From: an uncultured Bacteriovorax sp.
GTDB taxonomy: Bacteria; Bdellovibrionota; Bacteriovoracia; Bacteriovoracales; Bacteriovoracaceae
DNA length: 36,563 nt
NCBI GenBank assembly: GCA_946482295.1
Contig: CAMLRB010000004.1
Location: 1 to 36,563 of the forward strand
Direction: 5' to 3'
A program made the translations under genes and the position numbers. The notes under the pieces are model-generated. The model ran no database searches and had not been told where the DNA came from. It saw only the letters and a program-made list of their open reading frames with translations. Positions 24,212 through 32,266 of the stretch are shown here, in pieces (within the stretch, counting starts at the first letter, position 1; each line of letters opens with the position of its first letter).

Positions 24212-25243
24212 CTATACCTTCGTATTAAGCTGCCCACATGCAGCCAGTATATCATCTCCCTTTGTCGATCTAATGAGAACAGGAAGATTATAATCTTCCA
24301 CTATTTTCTGAAATTTTTGAATGCGGTCATCAGTGGAACGTCCAAATTCGCTCCCTGGAAAAGGGTTAAAAGGAATGAGATTGATGATGGCCTGTTGTCC
24401 CTTGAGTGCTAATCCGAGCGCATGTGCATCGTCTTCGCCATCGTTAAATTCCTGTGCCATGAGATATTCGTAAGTGATGTACTGTTTACGCTTGAGCGGA
24501 ATCGCGTTGATGAGAGGAAGTATTTCAGTTAAAGGCCATTTCTGATTGATAGGGATGAGTTTCTGTCTTTTTTGTTCATTCACCGAATGAAGTGACAGTG
24601 CTATATTCACTCCTGGCATTTCATTCCAACGCTGAAGACCTGGTAAATATCCTGCAGTAGAGATAGTAATCTTCTGGACTCCCACACTCATGCCGTGTTG
24701 ATCAAGAAGAATTTCACATGCTTTTTTGACAGCTTCAAAATTATGAAGGGGTTCACCTTGGCCCATGAAAACTAAACTTTTTATTTGATGAGCACCGGGG
24801 CGATTTTCTGAAAGCCAGTTCCATGCAACCAAATATTGTCCAATAATTTCTTCCGTTGCTAAGTGTCTTTTGAGCCCTTGAGTTCCTGTGAAACAAAAAC
24901 TGCATTTCATGGCACAACCGACCTGAGAAGACACACATAATGAATATTTATTTTGAAAAGGAAGAAGCACGGTTTCGATTTTGTGATTGTCATGAAGCTT
25001 GAGTAGTAGTTTAACAGTTCCGTCTTCTGCTTCGTGGACATGATCAACGGTAGGAAGAGTAAAATCTAACTCATGTTGAAGATATTCTTGTGTTTTTGTG
25101 GACAAATTTTCCATGCAAGGTGAGAGCATTTTTAATTTTAGATGCCACTTATAGAGAAGTGCTGCACCACTGACAGATAGATTTCTTTCTGCCAACCATT
25201 GGCAAAGTTCAGGATAGGTGAATTGATAAAACGAAAGTTTCAT
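24212..25243 (-). CDS. rlmN: 23S rRNA/tRNA adenine C2-methyltransferase RlmN
   Basis: This 343-residue radical SAM enzyme methylates A2503 of 23S rRNA and A37 of certain tRNAs. The cluster motif CAMKCSFC is near residue 110. The RlmN-specific context FTGTQGL follows, with the C-terminal DILAACGQL that carries the second methyl-carrier Cys. FMGQGEPLHN is the usual GEP block. The ATG at 25243 makes ATGA with the HutD stop; a longer frame from 25264 is unlikely. Length is usual. Confidence 0.93.
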   Translation of the reverse strand: MKLSFYQFTYPELCQWLAERNLSVSGAALLYKWHLKLKMLSPCMENLSTKTQEYLQHELDFTLPTVDHVHEAEDGTVKLLLKLHDNHKIETVLLPFQNKYSLCVSSQVGCAMKCSFCFTGTQGLKRHLATEEIIGQYLVAWNWLSENRPGAHQIKSLVFMGQGEPLHNFEAVKKACEILLDQHGMSVGVQKITISTAGYLPGLQRWNEMPGVNIALSLHSVNEQKRQKLIPINQKWPLTEILPLINAIPLKRKQYITYEYLMAQEFNDGEDDAHALGLALKGQQAIINLIPFNPFPGSEFGRSTDDRIQKFQKIVEDYNLPVLIRSTKGDDILAACGQLNTKV

Positions 25244-25764
25244 CGATTGTTTTCCTGATAACAAACAACGATTAACTGGCCATTGGAATAGGGAAGGGCG
25301 TTCAACGATTCATTCGGTTCAAATGTATAAAGTTTCTTTGATTGGTGGTCATAAACCAATACTGAAGATGACGTTTGCTGGGAAAAGAAAAGATCGTGAC
25401 GGAAAAGTGATTGAACGCTGTGAGTGCACGATCCTTCTTTCACCATCACGTTAAAATCTAAGCATTCACCTTCAATCAATTTACAACTAGATTGGGCTTC
25501 ACCTTTGAATCGTACCCATTGATAAGCTTGCTCTAACTTTAAAGATGTTCCATCAATCGATAGTTCAAGACCTCTTCCTTCCAATAATGTGAGATAACGA
25601 TCTGTATTGGCAAAATGCGAAAATGGTCCAGCTTGAGAAACTGTAGCTTTTGAAAGCCTCACGATTTGTTCGTTGTTGCGATCAAGACGAAAAATTTCAG
25701 TAGTTGTTCCACCACCATTTTTCCAGGGCATTTGCTTAAAGTCTTGTTCGCTAAAAAATTTCAT
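25240..25764 (-). CDS. HutD family protein
   Basis: This 174-residue cupin-fold protein has the HutD opening MPWKNGGGTTTEIFRL and the RYLTLLEGRGLELSIDG block. HutD occurs with histidine-utilisation operons and is thought to tune histidine catabolism, by an unclear mechanism. No hutH, hutU, hutI or hutG genes are in the window. It overlaps the stop of the DUF1456 gene (ATGA) and sits with guanine deaminase and rlmN. Confidence 0.84.
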   Translation of the reverse strand: MKFFSEQDFKQMPWKNGGGTTTEIFRLDRNNEQIVRLSKATVSQAGPFSHFANTDRYLTLLEGRGLELSIDGTSLKLEQAYQWVRFKGEAQSSCKLIEGECLDFNVMVKEGSCTHSVQSLFRHDLFFSQQTSSSVLVYDHQSKKLYTFEPNESLNALPYSNGQLIVVCYQENNR

Positions 25765-26228
25765 TTTCCTGATTGCACCTTTTGAGCAAGTCCTTTAAAA
25801 AAATGGCGCATAAACTGATCACCGCATTCACGGTAATTGTCTTGCCCCTTTTTCCTGAGAAATGCACTCAATTCTGCGCGGCCAATTTTAAAGCCATCAA
25901 GTGCGAGTACGGCGTGCATATCTTCTTCTTTAAGACTAAAAGCAACCTTCAATTTTTTCAAAACCGTATTATTTGTTACCGGAATTTCAAAAGGAAGAGG
26001 GGCGCGAGTTTCGTCTTTACCACGCTTTTGTATCACGAGACCGTCTAGAAAATGGGCCATCGTTAAATCTGGACACCTGATAAAACCAGGCTCTTCTTCG
26101 CTTTTCAAATAAGCTTCCATTTTTTCAAGAGAAACTTCGTGACCATTAAGAGCAGCGATTTTGCACATGCCATTGTCACTTGTGTTTAAAATATAGCGAA
26201 TACTTCTTAGATAATCATTTGCGATCAT
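25761..26228 (-). CDS. yehS: DUF1456 family protein, YehS-like
   Basis: This 155-residue protein contains two similar halves, each opening with NDYLRSIRYILN-like or NNTVLKKLKVAFSL-like sequence and a GF/C element, as in E. coli YehS. Function is unknown. It is cytoplasmic, with no membrane segments. It overlaps the guanine deaminase stop and the HutD start by four bases each (ATGA), so it is translated in a chain with them. Confidence 0.88.
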   Translation of the reverse strand: MIANDYLRSIRYILNTSDNGMCKIAALNGHEVSLEKMEAYLKSEEEPGFIRCPDLTMAHFLDGLVIQKRGKDETRAPLPFEIPVTNNTVLKKLKVAFSLKEEDMHAVLALDGFKIGRAELSAFLRKKGQDNYRECGDQFMRHFFKGLAQKVQSGK

Positions 26229-27547
26229 TTTTCATTCCTATGGACTTCATTTCCAGCTACGTAAGTGGCCTTCACACAACGATCATCTCCAATTGTCATG
26301 AGGATGAAAAGTTGCTCTTCGATTGAGCGCGAGCGTGCAGAACGCATTTTTAATAGATCTGTTGCGTTTGGATCTAGAAGAATAAAATCGGCTTCATGCC
26401 CTTCTTTGAAAGTTCCTACTAGATGATCAATATGCAGAGCCTGAGCTCCACCTAAAGTTGAAAGATAAAAGGCTTTTAAAGCGTCTAATGGAAATTGATT
26501 GAGTTGAGCCACTTTATAACTTTCATTCATTGTAGCTAGTAGAGAGAAACTCGTTCCTGCTCCAATGTCCGTACCCATTCCCACTTTAACTGGGCGATTA
26601 GCTTTTTTTGCCTCATGAATTTTGAAAAGGCCACTTCCCAAAAAGAGATTCGAAGTCGGACAATGAGAAATAGCTGTTTCCGTTTCATGACAACGACACA
26701 TTTCTTCTTCAGTTAAATGGACTCCGTGAGCAAGAAGAGAGCGTTTACCAATAAGATTGTAGCGATCATAAACATCGAGATATCCTTTGGATTCCGGGAA
26801 TAAACTTTTCACCCATTCAATCTCATTGAGATTTTCAGAAATATGAGTTTGAACATATGTTCCAGGATGTTCTTTCCATAATTGTCCCGCCATTTCCATT
26901 TGTTCTGGAGTGCTAGTTGGAGCAAATCGTGGAGTAATGGCGTAAAGGTTTCTTCCTTTGCCGTGCCATTTTTTTATGAGATTTTTAGAGTCGTCGTATC
27001 CTTTTTGAGCTGTATCTTGAAGTGCTTCTGGAGCATTTCTATCCATGAGAACTTTACCAGCGATAATGCGCATGTTGAGCTTTTCAGCTTCTTCAAAAAG
27101 AGCATCTACTGAACCTGGATAGACAGTACAGAAAACTAAAGCAGTCGTGGTCCCGTTTTTTACAAGTTCATTACAAAAGAATTTTGCTTGTTCCTGAGCA
27201 TACTCTTTATTGCTGTATTTTTGTTCCGCGATGAAAGTGTATTCATTCAACCAATCGAGTAGTTGTTTTCCAAAAGCACCAATTATTTCTGCTTGAGGAT
27301 AATGGACATGGGTATCAATGAATCCTGGAGAGATTAAATAGTTTGGAAAGTGTTCAACCTGAACATTTTCTGGAATCAAATTTTTAGTTTTATCGAAAGA
27401 TCCAACCGATTCGATTTTTCCATTCTTGATAATAAGAAGACCATCTGTTTCATGAACGAATGAATCTTTTGGTTGATTGAAAAATGGGTCGTTTTTAAAG
27501 TAAACGAGCTGGCCTCTAACGGCCTTTATTACGTTTTCCGCGCGCAT
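26225..27547 (-). CDS. guaD: guanine deaminase
   Basis: This 440-residue amidohydrolase converts guanine to xanthine and ammonia. Metal ligands are in HVHYPQ (DTHVHYPQ, near 80), THISEN, AHGVHL and GTDIGAG. The PGFIDTHVH and SHCPTSNLFLGSG blocks and KVGMGTD are those of GuaD. The ATG at 27547 has AGAGGA six bases upstream; a longer frame from 27583 lacks one. It leads a minus-strand operon with YehS, HutD, RlmN and the M15 protein. The palindrome at 27631-27651 lies 84 bases upstream. Confidence 0.9.
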   Translation of the reverse strand: MRAENVIKAVRGQLVYFKNDPFFNQPKDSFVHETDGLLIIKNGKIESVGSFDKTKNLIPENVQVEHFPNYLISPGFIDTHVHYPQAEIIGAFGKQLLDWLNEYTFIAEQKYSNKEYAQEQAKFFCNELVKNGTTTALVFCTVYPGSVDALFEEAEKLNMRIIAGKVLMDRNAPEALQDTAQKGYDDSKNLIKKWHGKGRNLYAITPRFAPTSTPEQMEMAGQLWKEHPGTYVQTHISENLNEIEWVKSLFPESKGYLDVYDRYNLIGKRSLLAHGVHLTEEEMCRCHETETAISHCPTSNLFLGSGLFKIHEAKKANRPVKVGMGTDIGAGTSFSLLATMNESYKVAQLNQFPLDALKAFYLSTLGGAQALHIDHLVGTFKEGHEADFILLDPNATDLLKMRSARSRSIEEQLFILMTIGDDRCVKATYVAGNEVHRNEK

Positions 27548-27630
27548 GAAATCCTCTGGTGAAAAGTGGTCCTTAAAGTACATAACCTAAGGGATAAACG
27601 TCAAGAAAAGCTCTCATTTTAGAGGGTTAA

Positions 27631-27651
27631 ACTGTCTAAAAAATGGACAGT
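27631..27651. promoter_or_regulatory. palindrome ACTGTC-N9-GACAGT, probable operator
   Basis: The core TGTCTAAAAAATGGACA differs by one base from the core at 4031-4047, including the A-run. It lies in the 194-base divergent region between guaD and the metalloprotease gene, the only other such divergent region with the motif in this window. A regulator is not identified. Confidence 0.55.
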
Positions 27652-27698
27652 CGTATAGATATTACTTGGTCGGAGCTTTGAAATTGAGAATTTTCCAC

Positions 27699-27711
27699 AG
27701 TCTGGCAGACT
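27699..27711. promoter_or_regulatory. second palindrome AGTCTG-G-CAGACT upstream of the metalloprotease
   Basis: A perfect 6-bp inverted repeat with a one-base spacer lies 31 bases before the metalloprotease start. It may be an additional regulator site or part of the same control region, since it reuses GTCT/AGAC half-sites. Confidence 0.35.
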
Positions 27712-27741
27712 TACCAAAACAACAAAAGCATGGAGTATCTC

Positions 27742-28863
27742 ATGTCAAAAGCACTTTTGGTGGCCACGGCCGCAACAATGACTTTCTCTTTAGCCACATT
27801 CGCACAGGATAGCTCCGTGTGTGCAGATCCCGTTAAAGCGATCTGTACCGATACTAAACTCGAGCGCATGACTCGCGATGTGTATATAAACAAACTAAAA
27901 AATGAAATTGCAGTTGAGGCGAGTGCTAAGTCTGCACCTAGAATTGAAGAAATGAAAAAACGCATTTCCAAAATTCGTTTCATTAAGCGCGCTATTGAAG
28001 CTTACAAAATCAGAAACCAAGAAATCATGAATGCGGCTAAAAAACGTGTAACTGGAATTGAAGAAGTTGTAACCAGCAAAGAGAATGTTGCTCTTCTAAA
28101 ACGTTATATGAACCAAGCGATTGATGAAAGTCCGGCTTTTGATGCTGGTACAAAGTTTACGATGAAATCTACAATCAACAGCATCGTTGTAGGTAACTTT
28201 GGTGACTTCATTGAAAGAGCAAATCTTGATGACAGTATCCTTTCTCAGTTAATGATGAATGCTTGTGGTTCGGACGGACTTGTTTCGAACGCTTTCGCAA
28301 CAACACTTGGAAATGACAAATACGTTCTCATCTGTCCAGGATTCTTAATCGGTCTTTCTCAAACAGCGGACATGAACGAGAGATTTAATAGTATTCTTCA
28401 AGCGATTTCGCATGAAATGGGTCACCATATTGATAACGGAAAAATGGGTAATGAAATTTACAGGCCATTCTTAAGCTGTATTTCAAACAACTATGCTGAC
28501 ACTTTCAATAAGACAGCAGACGATCAAAAATTCTGTAAGAAGAATGAGAAGGATCCAAAAGCTTGTCTAGATAAAGTTACTGTAAGTCACGGTGGCGAGT
28601 TAGTAGCTGATGCTTGGGGTATTAAAGTTCTAAATATTCATGCTAGAACTCAAAATTACTCATTCGCCGATACTGACAGAATGCTTGTTAGCACTTGGTT
28701 GAACCTTTGTGAAACTGGTGACGAAGGTATTCACCCCTCAGGTGACTTCCGCATGCAAACAATCCTCGGAAAAGATCCAGGACTTAACATGTACATGGCA
28801 TGTAGCAATGCTGGTGCGCAATCAAAACCAGCTTGTACACTAGAAGGCGAAGCTAGGTTTTAA
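27742..28863 (+). CDS. secreted zinc metalloprotease of the gluzincin type (HEMGHH), M13/neprilysin-like
   Basis: This 373-residue protein has a signal peptide (about 1-21). Its zinc-protease motif HEMGHH is near residue 224, and a second-ligand-type segment GGELVADAWG is near 290. A HPSGDFRMQTIL block near the C-terminus resembles the closing HPPGKFR block of M13 peptidases. A charged, coiled-coil-prone region precedes the catalytic half. It is much shorter than classical M13 enzymes, which have about 650 residues. Several cysteines suit an extracytoplasmic location. The ATG at 27742 has GGAG six bases upstream; the longer frame from 27730 does not. Confidence 0.7.
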   Translation: MSKALLVATAATMTFSLATFAQDSSVCADPVKAICTDTKLERMTRDVYINKLKNEIAVEASAKSAPRIEEMKKRISKIRFIKRAIEAYKIRNQEIMNAAKKRVTGIEEVVTSKENVALLKRYMNQAIDESPAFDAGTKFTMKSTINSIVVGNFGDFIERANLDDSILSQLMMNACGSDGLVSNAFATTLGNDKYVLICPGFLIGLSQTADMNERFNSILQAISHEMGHHIDNGKMGNEIYRPFLSCISNNYADTFNKTADDQKFCKKNEKDPKACLDKVTVSHGGELVADAWGIKVLNIHARTQNYSFADTDRMLVSTWLNLCETGDEGIHPSGDFRMQTILGKDPGLNMYMACSNAGAQSKPACTLEGEARF

Positions 28864-28884
28864 TCTCTAAATTTGGACAATAAG

Positions 28885-28907
28885 GGCCCAGTGAGATACA
28901 CTGGGCC
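28885..28907. terminator. strong hairpin after the metalloprotease gene (terminator-like, no U-tract)
   Basis: Arms GGCCCAGTG (28885-28893) and CACTGGGCC (28899-28907) pair perfectly around an AGATA loop. Only one or two T's follow, so it is not a classic rho-independent terminator. It ends five bases before the lipoprotein ATG, and no Shine-Dalgarno sequence lies between. Confidence 0.5.
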
Positions 28908-28912
28908 TATCT

Positions 28913-29308
28913 ATGAAAAGAATAATTATCACTCTCAGTTTCGTTCTCCTGGCATCTTGTTCTCCAAAACAAGACAAACCAATCGTCACCATTCAAAAAT
29001 TCTCAATGCAAAAAATCCAGATGAATGAAGTTCTTAAGAAATTAATGGCCGAAAAAAATATTAAAACTATGTACACGATGGCCGATGGAATTGAGAGCAC
29101 AAGAGCAGTGGATTGTTCTCCCATAGGTGAAGAGTGTAATCTCTACTATCAACTTATCAATAAAATGGTCAATGTCACACGCGATGGCGAGCTGAATCCT
29201 GAGGAAAGAAATCTCCTACTAGAGATGAAGACCAGCTACGACAAAGAAATTCTTAATAGTGAACAAAAGCTGAAATCTCAGTGGAAAGAGTTTTTCAATC
29301 AGAAATAA
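28913..29308 (+). CDS. lipoprotein of unknown function
   Basis: This 131-residue protein has a lipoprotein signal peptide with lipobox LASC (Cys near residue 16), so it is probably anchored in the inner or outer membrane. The mature part is charged with two Cys (near residues 54 and 60, spaced CSPIGEEC) and a long C-terminal helix. I do not recognise its family. There is no visible ribosome site, because the hairpin at 28885-28907 occupies the region before the ATG. Confidence 0.65.
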   Translation: MKRIIITLSFVLLASCSPKQDKPIVTIQKFSMQKIQMNEVLKKLMAEKNIKTMYTMADGIESTRAVDCSPIGEECNLYYQLINKMVNVTRDGELNPEERNLLLEMKTSYDKEILNSEQKLKSQWKEFFNQK

Positions 29309-29355
29309 TATCGCCTCAAACTTGCATCTCATTTCATTGAAATGTGGAGGTGCAA

Positions 29356-29688
29356 TTGTATCAACTTTCCATCATTCTTTTTGCTCTTGCGGCCCTTTTA
29401 GGTCTACATTCGCTCATTAAAATTCTTCACAATCAACCGATGTCAAAAAGTATAAATTTCGTTCATGGATTATCTGCAACCACGGCTCTTTTATTTCTCA
29501 TAATTTTTGCCATTGAAAAAAATCGGTCTGATCTAACATTAATAGTTGTCCTTTTTTTGGCCACTGCCATCGCTGGCGTTGTTCTTGTTTTCAGAGATAT
29601 GCGAGGAAGATCCACTCCCAAAAGAATTATTCTTCTTCAGGGGGTTCTTGCTGTAAGTGCATTTCTCACTCTGGTCTTCCAGGTCTGA
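29356..29688 (+). CDS. small membrane protein of unknown function
   Basis: This 110-residue protein has three to four hydrophobic segments (about residues 4-24, 37-57, 63-82 and 90-108) with short polar loops. I do not recognise its family. The start is uncertain: TTG at 29356 has GGAGG five bases upstream, while GTG codons at 29344 and 29350 are alternatives. It lies between the lipoprotein and the YkgJ-like gene on the same strand. Confidence 0.55.
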   Translation: MYQLSIILFALAALLGLHSLIKILHNQPMSKSINFVHGLSATTALLFLIIFAIEKNRSDLTLIVVLFLATAIAGVVLVFRDMRGRSTPKRIILLQGVLAVSAFLTLVFQV

Positions 29689-29706
29689 TTACGTTAAAAT
29701 AAAAAC

Positions 29707-30285
29707 ATGGATAAGAATCTCGCTGAAAATATTCAGAAGAGTTTTGAAGAGATTTCAGAAATCTTTGGACAATTTCAAATGACAACAGGTCTCCATTGTC
29801 GGGAAGCTTGTGGAAAATGCTGTTTCAAGCCAGATATCTTTTGCGCACCTATTGAGTTGCTTCCTTTAGGATTGAAACTCATTGAAGAAAAGCGTGCAGA
29901 GGAAATCCTGGCCCAAGCTATTTCTCAAGTTGATCAACGTTGTCTGTTAATGAACATGACTGATGAAGAAAAAGGATTAGGTCGTTGTTCGGAGTATAGA
30001 TTCAGACCCTATGTTTGCCGGACTTTTGGTGTAGCCGCAAGAAAAGACAAGTATGGGCTCCCTGATTTTTCCATTTGTAAGGTCATTAAAGAAGACTATC
30101 CGGCAGAGCATACTCAAATGCTTAAAGATAAATTTCAAGAATCCGAATTACCATACATAGAGCTATGGAGAAAAAAAATAGATTCTCTCGATCCAAAATT
30201 TTTGGATGAGCAGTACCCAATTAACAAGTCTCTGGCCATAATTTTAGAAAAGTTACTTCTCATAGAATCTTTAAGGAGTTCATGA
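29707..30285 (+). CDS. YkgJ-family cysteine-cluster protein
   Basis: This 192-residue protein carries the family core CREACGKCCFK near residue 37, with further Cys pairs in FCAPIE, QRCLLM, GRCSEY, YVCRTFG and SICK. The Cys array (CxxxCxxCC type) is that of the YkgJ domain (PF03692), thought to bind a metal or iron-sulfur centre; its role is not established. No signal peptide. It overlaps the receiver-domain gene start by four bases (ATGA). Confidence 0.8.
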   Translation: MDKNLAENIQKSFEEISEIFGQFQMTTGLHCREACGKCCFKPDIFCAPIELLPLGLKLIEEKRAEEILAQAISQVDQRCLLMNMTDEEKGLGRCSEYRFRPYVCRTFGVAARKDKYGLPDFSICKVIKEDYPAEHTQMLKDKFQESELPYIELWRKKIDSLDPKFLDEQYPINKSLAIILEKLLLIESLRSS

Positions 30286-30644
30286 GCCATTATATTTTAG
30301 TCGCAGATGATTCAGAAGATGCAGCCATTCTCATAAAGTTTTCTTTGGAAAAAGCAGGCTTTAGAGTTCAGGTTGCAAAAGATGGCCTAGAAGCTCTTGA
30401 GGCCATTGAGCATGAAACACCAGATCTCTTAATAACTGATATTCTTATGCCAGGTATGAATGGTTTTGAATTAATGGATGAACTTAAAAAACGTAATGTT
30501 CAAATACGTACTGTAGTTCTTGCCCTTCAAAAATCTGATGAAGATATTATACGTGGACTCGAATATGGGGCCGTGGATTTTATTGAAAAACCATTTAGCC
30601 CTCGTGAGATGGTTGCGAGAGTAAAAGAAATTCTTGAACGTTAA
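30282..30644 (+). CDS. single-domain response regulator (CheY-like)
   Basis: This 120-residue receiver domain has the acidic pair Asp9-Asp10, phospho-acceptor Asp53 and the conserved Lys103 in EKPF. The usual Thr/Ser before beta-4's end is Ala81 in an ungapped alignment with CheY Thr87. Signal transmission in known receivers uses that hydroxyl, so its loss is unusual. AGGAG lies three bases before the ATG. No output domain or kinase is adjacent. Confidence 0.85.
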   Translation: MSHYILVADDSEDAAILIKFSLEKAGFRVQVAKDGLEALEAIEHETPDLLITDILMPGMNGFELMDELKKRNVQIRTVVLALQKSDEDIIRGLEYGAVDFIEKPFSPREMVARVKEILER

Positions 30645-30659
30645 CGGGTGATCAGTGCT

Positions 30660-31745
30660 TTAATTGTTTATAATTAAACTTACAGCTTCATCTTCAATCA
30701 CTTCAGCGGTACCATTCACAAAAAAATCAGTAAGGACTGAACGTAGATTGTTCACACTTCCATCTTTATTGTCCATGCTAATAATACTCAAGTTACGTTT
30801 GATAAAATGAGATGTTGTTGAATAAAATCCCGGCGTATGGCCGTTGTGCCAAATATGAATGTCATCATCCTTATGTTGAACATGAATACCCAGACCGTAA
30901 TTATTTCTGAAAGGTTTGATCATCATCTTGAATGAATCCGGAGTTATTATTTTATTATGCGAATAGTTTCTCAACCATTTCAACATATCTTCAGCGTTGG
31001 AATAAACAGAACCAGCAGTTTGCACCCAGGATAAATCAAAACCTTCAAAAGCTTGATAGACGTCGCTGGAAATACGAATGTGTCCTTTGACAGGTGAAAT
31101 ATCTTCGAAACGATCAACATGTCCTGTTTTAGTCATTTTAAGAGGTTCGAACAAAGTTCTTTTTAATTGTGTTTTCCATGAAGCTTGTCCTGCATTCTCT
31201 AGTATCTTGCCGGCAAATATATAATTTGAGTTAGTGTAATGAAATCGCGTTTGAGGATCAAAGATCAGGGGATAATCAGTGATGAAATCCATTATATCTT
31301 GTAAGGATGTTTTTCTATCCGGTTGTACACTATCCCAGAATTTCTTTTTTTGGGTGTAGTTTATCATTCCACTTGTATGGTTAAGTAGATCTTTGACTTT
31401 AATGAGATGATAAGCTCCTGGAGCTTTAATATAATCGTTAATTGAGCTCGAAATATTAACTCTTCCTTCCTCTTGAAGTTTAAGCAGGGCCATTGCTACC
31501 ATGGACTTTGTGTTAGAACCCACTTGAAAAATATCATCTCGTCTAATTTTTTCATTCTTTTTTAAATCACGAAAACCAAACGCTTCGTAGAAGAGAATTT
31601 TGTCTTTTTCAGCAGCAAGAACAACTCCGCTAAATTTCTTTTTGATGAGATAAGCTCTTAACTCATCGTTGTTGGAAATGGTGAGAGCAAAACTATTAAA
31701 AGTAATGAGAAAAAATGAAAGGATTGCCATAGTCATTTTGATCAT
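30660..31745 (-). CDS. exported serine beta-lactamase-like hydrolase (class C/DD-peptidase fold)
   Basis: This 361-residue protein has a signal peptide (about 1-20). The SxxK active site is GSNTKSMV near residue 79 and the Tyr motif is YTNSNY near 168. HNGHTPG near 300 replaces the usual H/KxG box. The fold is shared by beta-lactamases, esterases and D-amino-acid peptidases. Resistance cannot be claimed from sequence. The start overlaps the previous gene's stop (ATGA). Confidence 0.82.
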   Translation of the reverse strand: MIKMTMAILSFFLITFNSFALTISNNDELRAYLIKKKFSGVVLAAEKDKILFYEAFGFRDLKKNEKIRRDDIFQVGSNTKSMVAMALLKLQEEGRVNISSSINDYIKAPGAYHLIKVKDLLNHTSGMINYTQKKKFWDSVQPDRKTSLQDIMDFITDYPLIFDPQTRFHYTNSNYIFAGKILENAGQASWKTQLKRTLFEPLKMTKTGHVDRFEDISPVKGHIRISSDVYQAFEGFDLSWVQTAGSVYSNAEDMLKWLRNYSHNKIITPDSFKMMIKPFRNNYGLGIHVQHKDDDIHIWHNGHTPGFYSTTSHFIKRNLSIISMDNKDGSVNNLRSVLTDFFVNGTAEVIEDEAVSLIINN

Positions 31746-32206
31746 TTTCTTTTTCCTTTTTTATGAATGACTCTTTCGTGCCATTCAGCGATTGATTCTT
31801 TGGGATATTCTTTGAAAGTTTTATCTTTTTTGCTCTTGCAAATTTTTACCCAAGGCGCTTTGTAATTAAGCATGAGATGTGTTTTTTCTGGAGCAACAGG
31901 TAGTGGGGTATCAATGCAAGAAGCAAAGGGGTGAAAAAGTTCAGGCCACTCGGGAGAGTAGACCCATAGATGAGATCCACACAACGAACAAAAATTTCTC
32001 TCAGCGCTAATTGCTATATATATGCTGATATTTTTTTTACCTCTTATTTTTAAACTTTTCTTTTCTCCACTCAGATTGATGCTAAATCCACCACCTCCTT
32101 GAGTTTTACGGCAAATGCTGCAATAACAAAGTTGAAAGGGATAATAGTTCTTTGACTCAAAGGTAAATTGTACTGCTCTACAATGGCATGATCCTTTAAT
32201 TCTCAT
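31742..32206 (-). CDS. GFA/CENP-V-type zinc protein
   Basis: This 154-residue protein has the GFA fold cysteine set: GSCHCRAVQF, LCYCSICRKTQG and NFCSLCGSHLWV, as in glutathione-dependent formaldehyde-activating-like proteins. Most family members have no proven activity. I chose ATG 32206 (the GSCHC core starts four codons later, with GGGAG nine bases upstream), although the frame extends to 32236. It overlaps the beta-lactamase-like gene start. Confidence 0.82.
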   Translation of the reverse strand: MRIKGSCHCRAVQFTFESKNYYPFQLCYCSICRKTQGGGGFSINLSGEKKSLKIRGKKNISIYIAISAERNFCSLCGSHLWVYSPEWPELFHPFASCIDTPLPVAPEKTHLMLNYKAPWVKICKSKKDKTFKEYPKESIAEWHERVIHKKGKRK

Positions 32207-32266
32207 TGCGCTCATCTCCCAGGCCATCCAATGCAATTTCCACTCCTGTATGTTAGTTTTTTTGTC

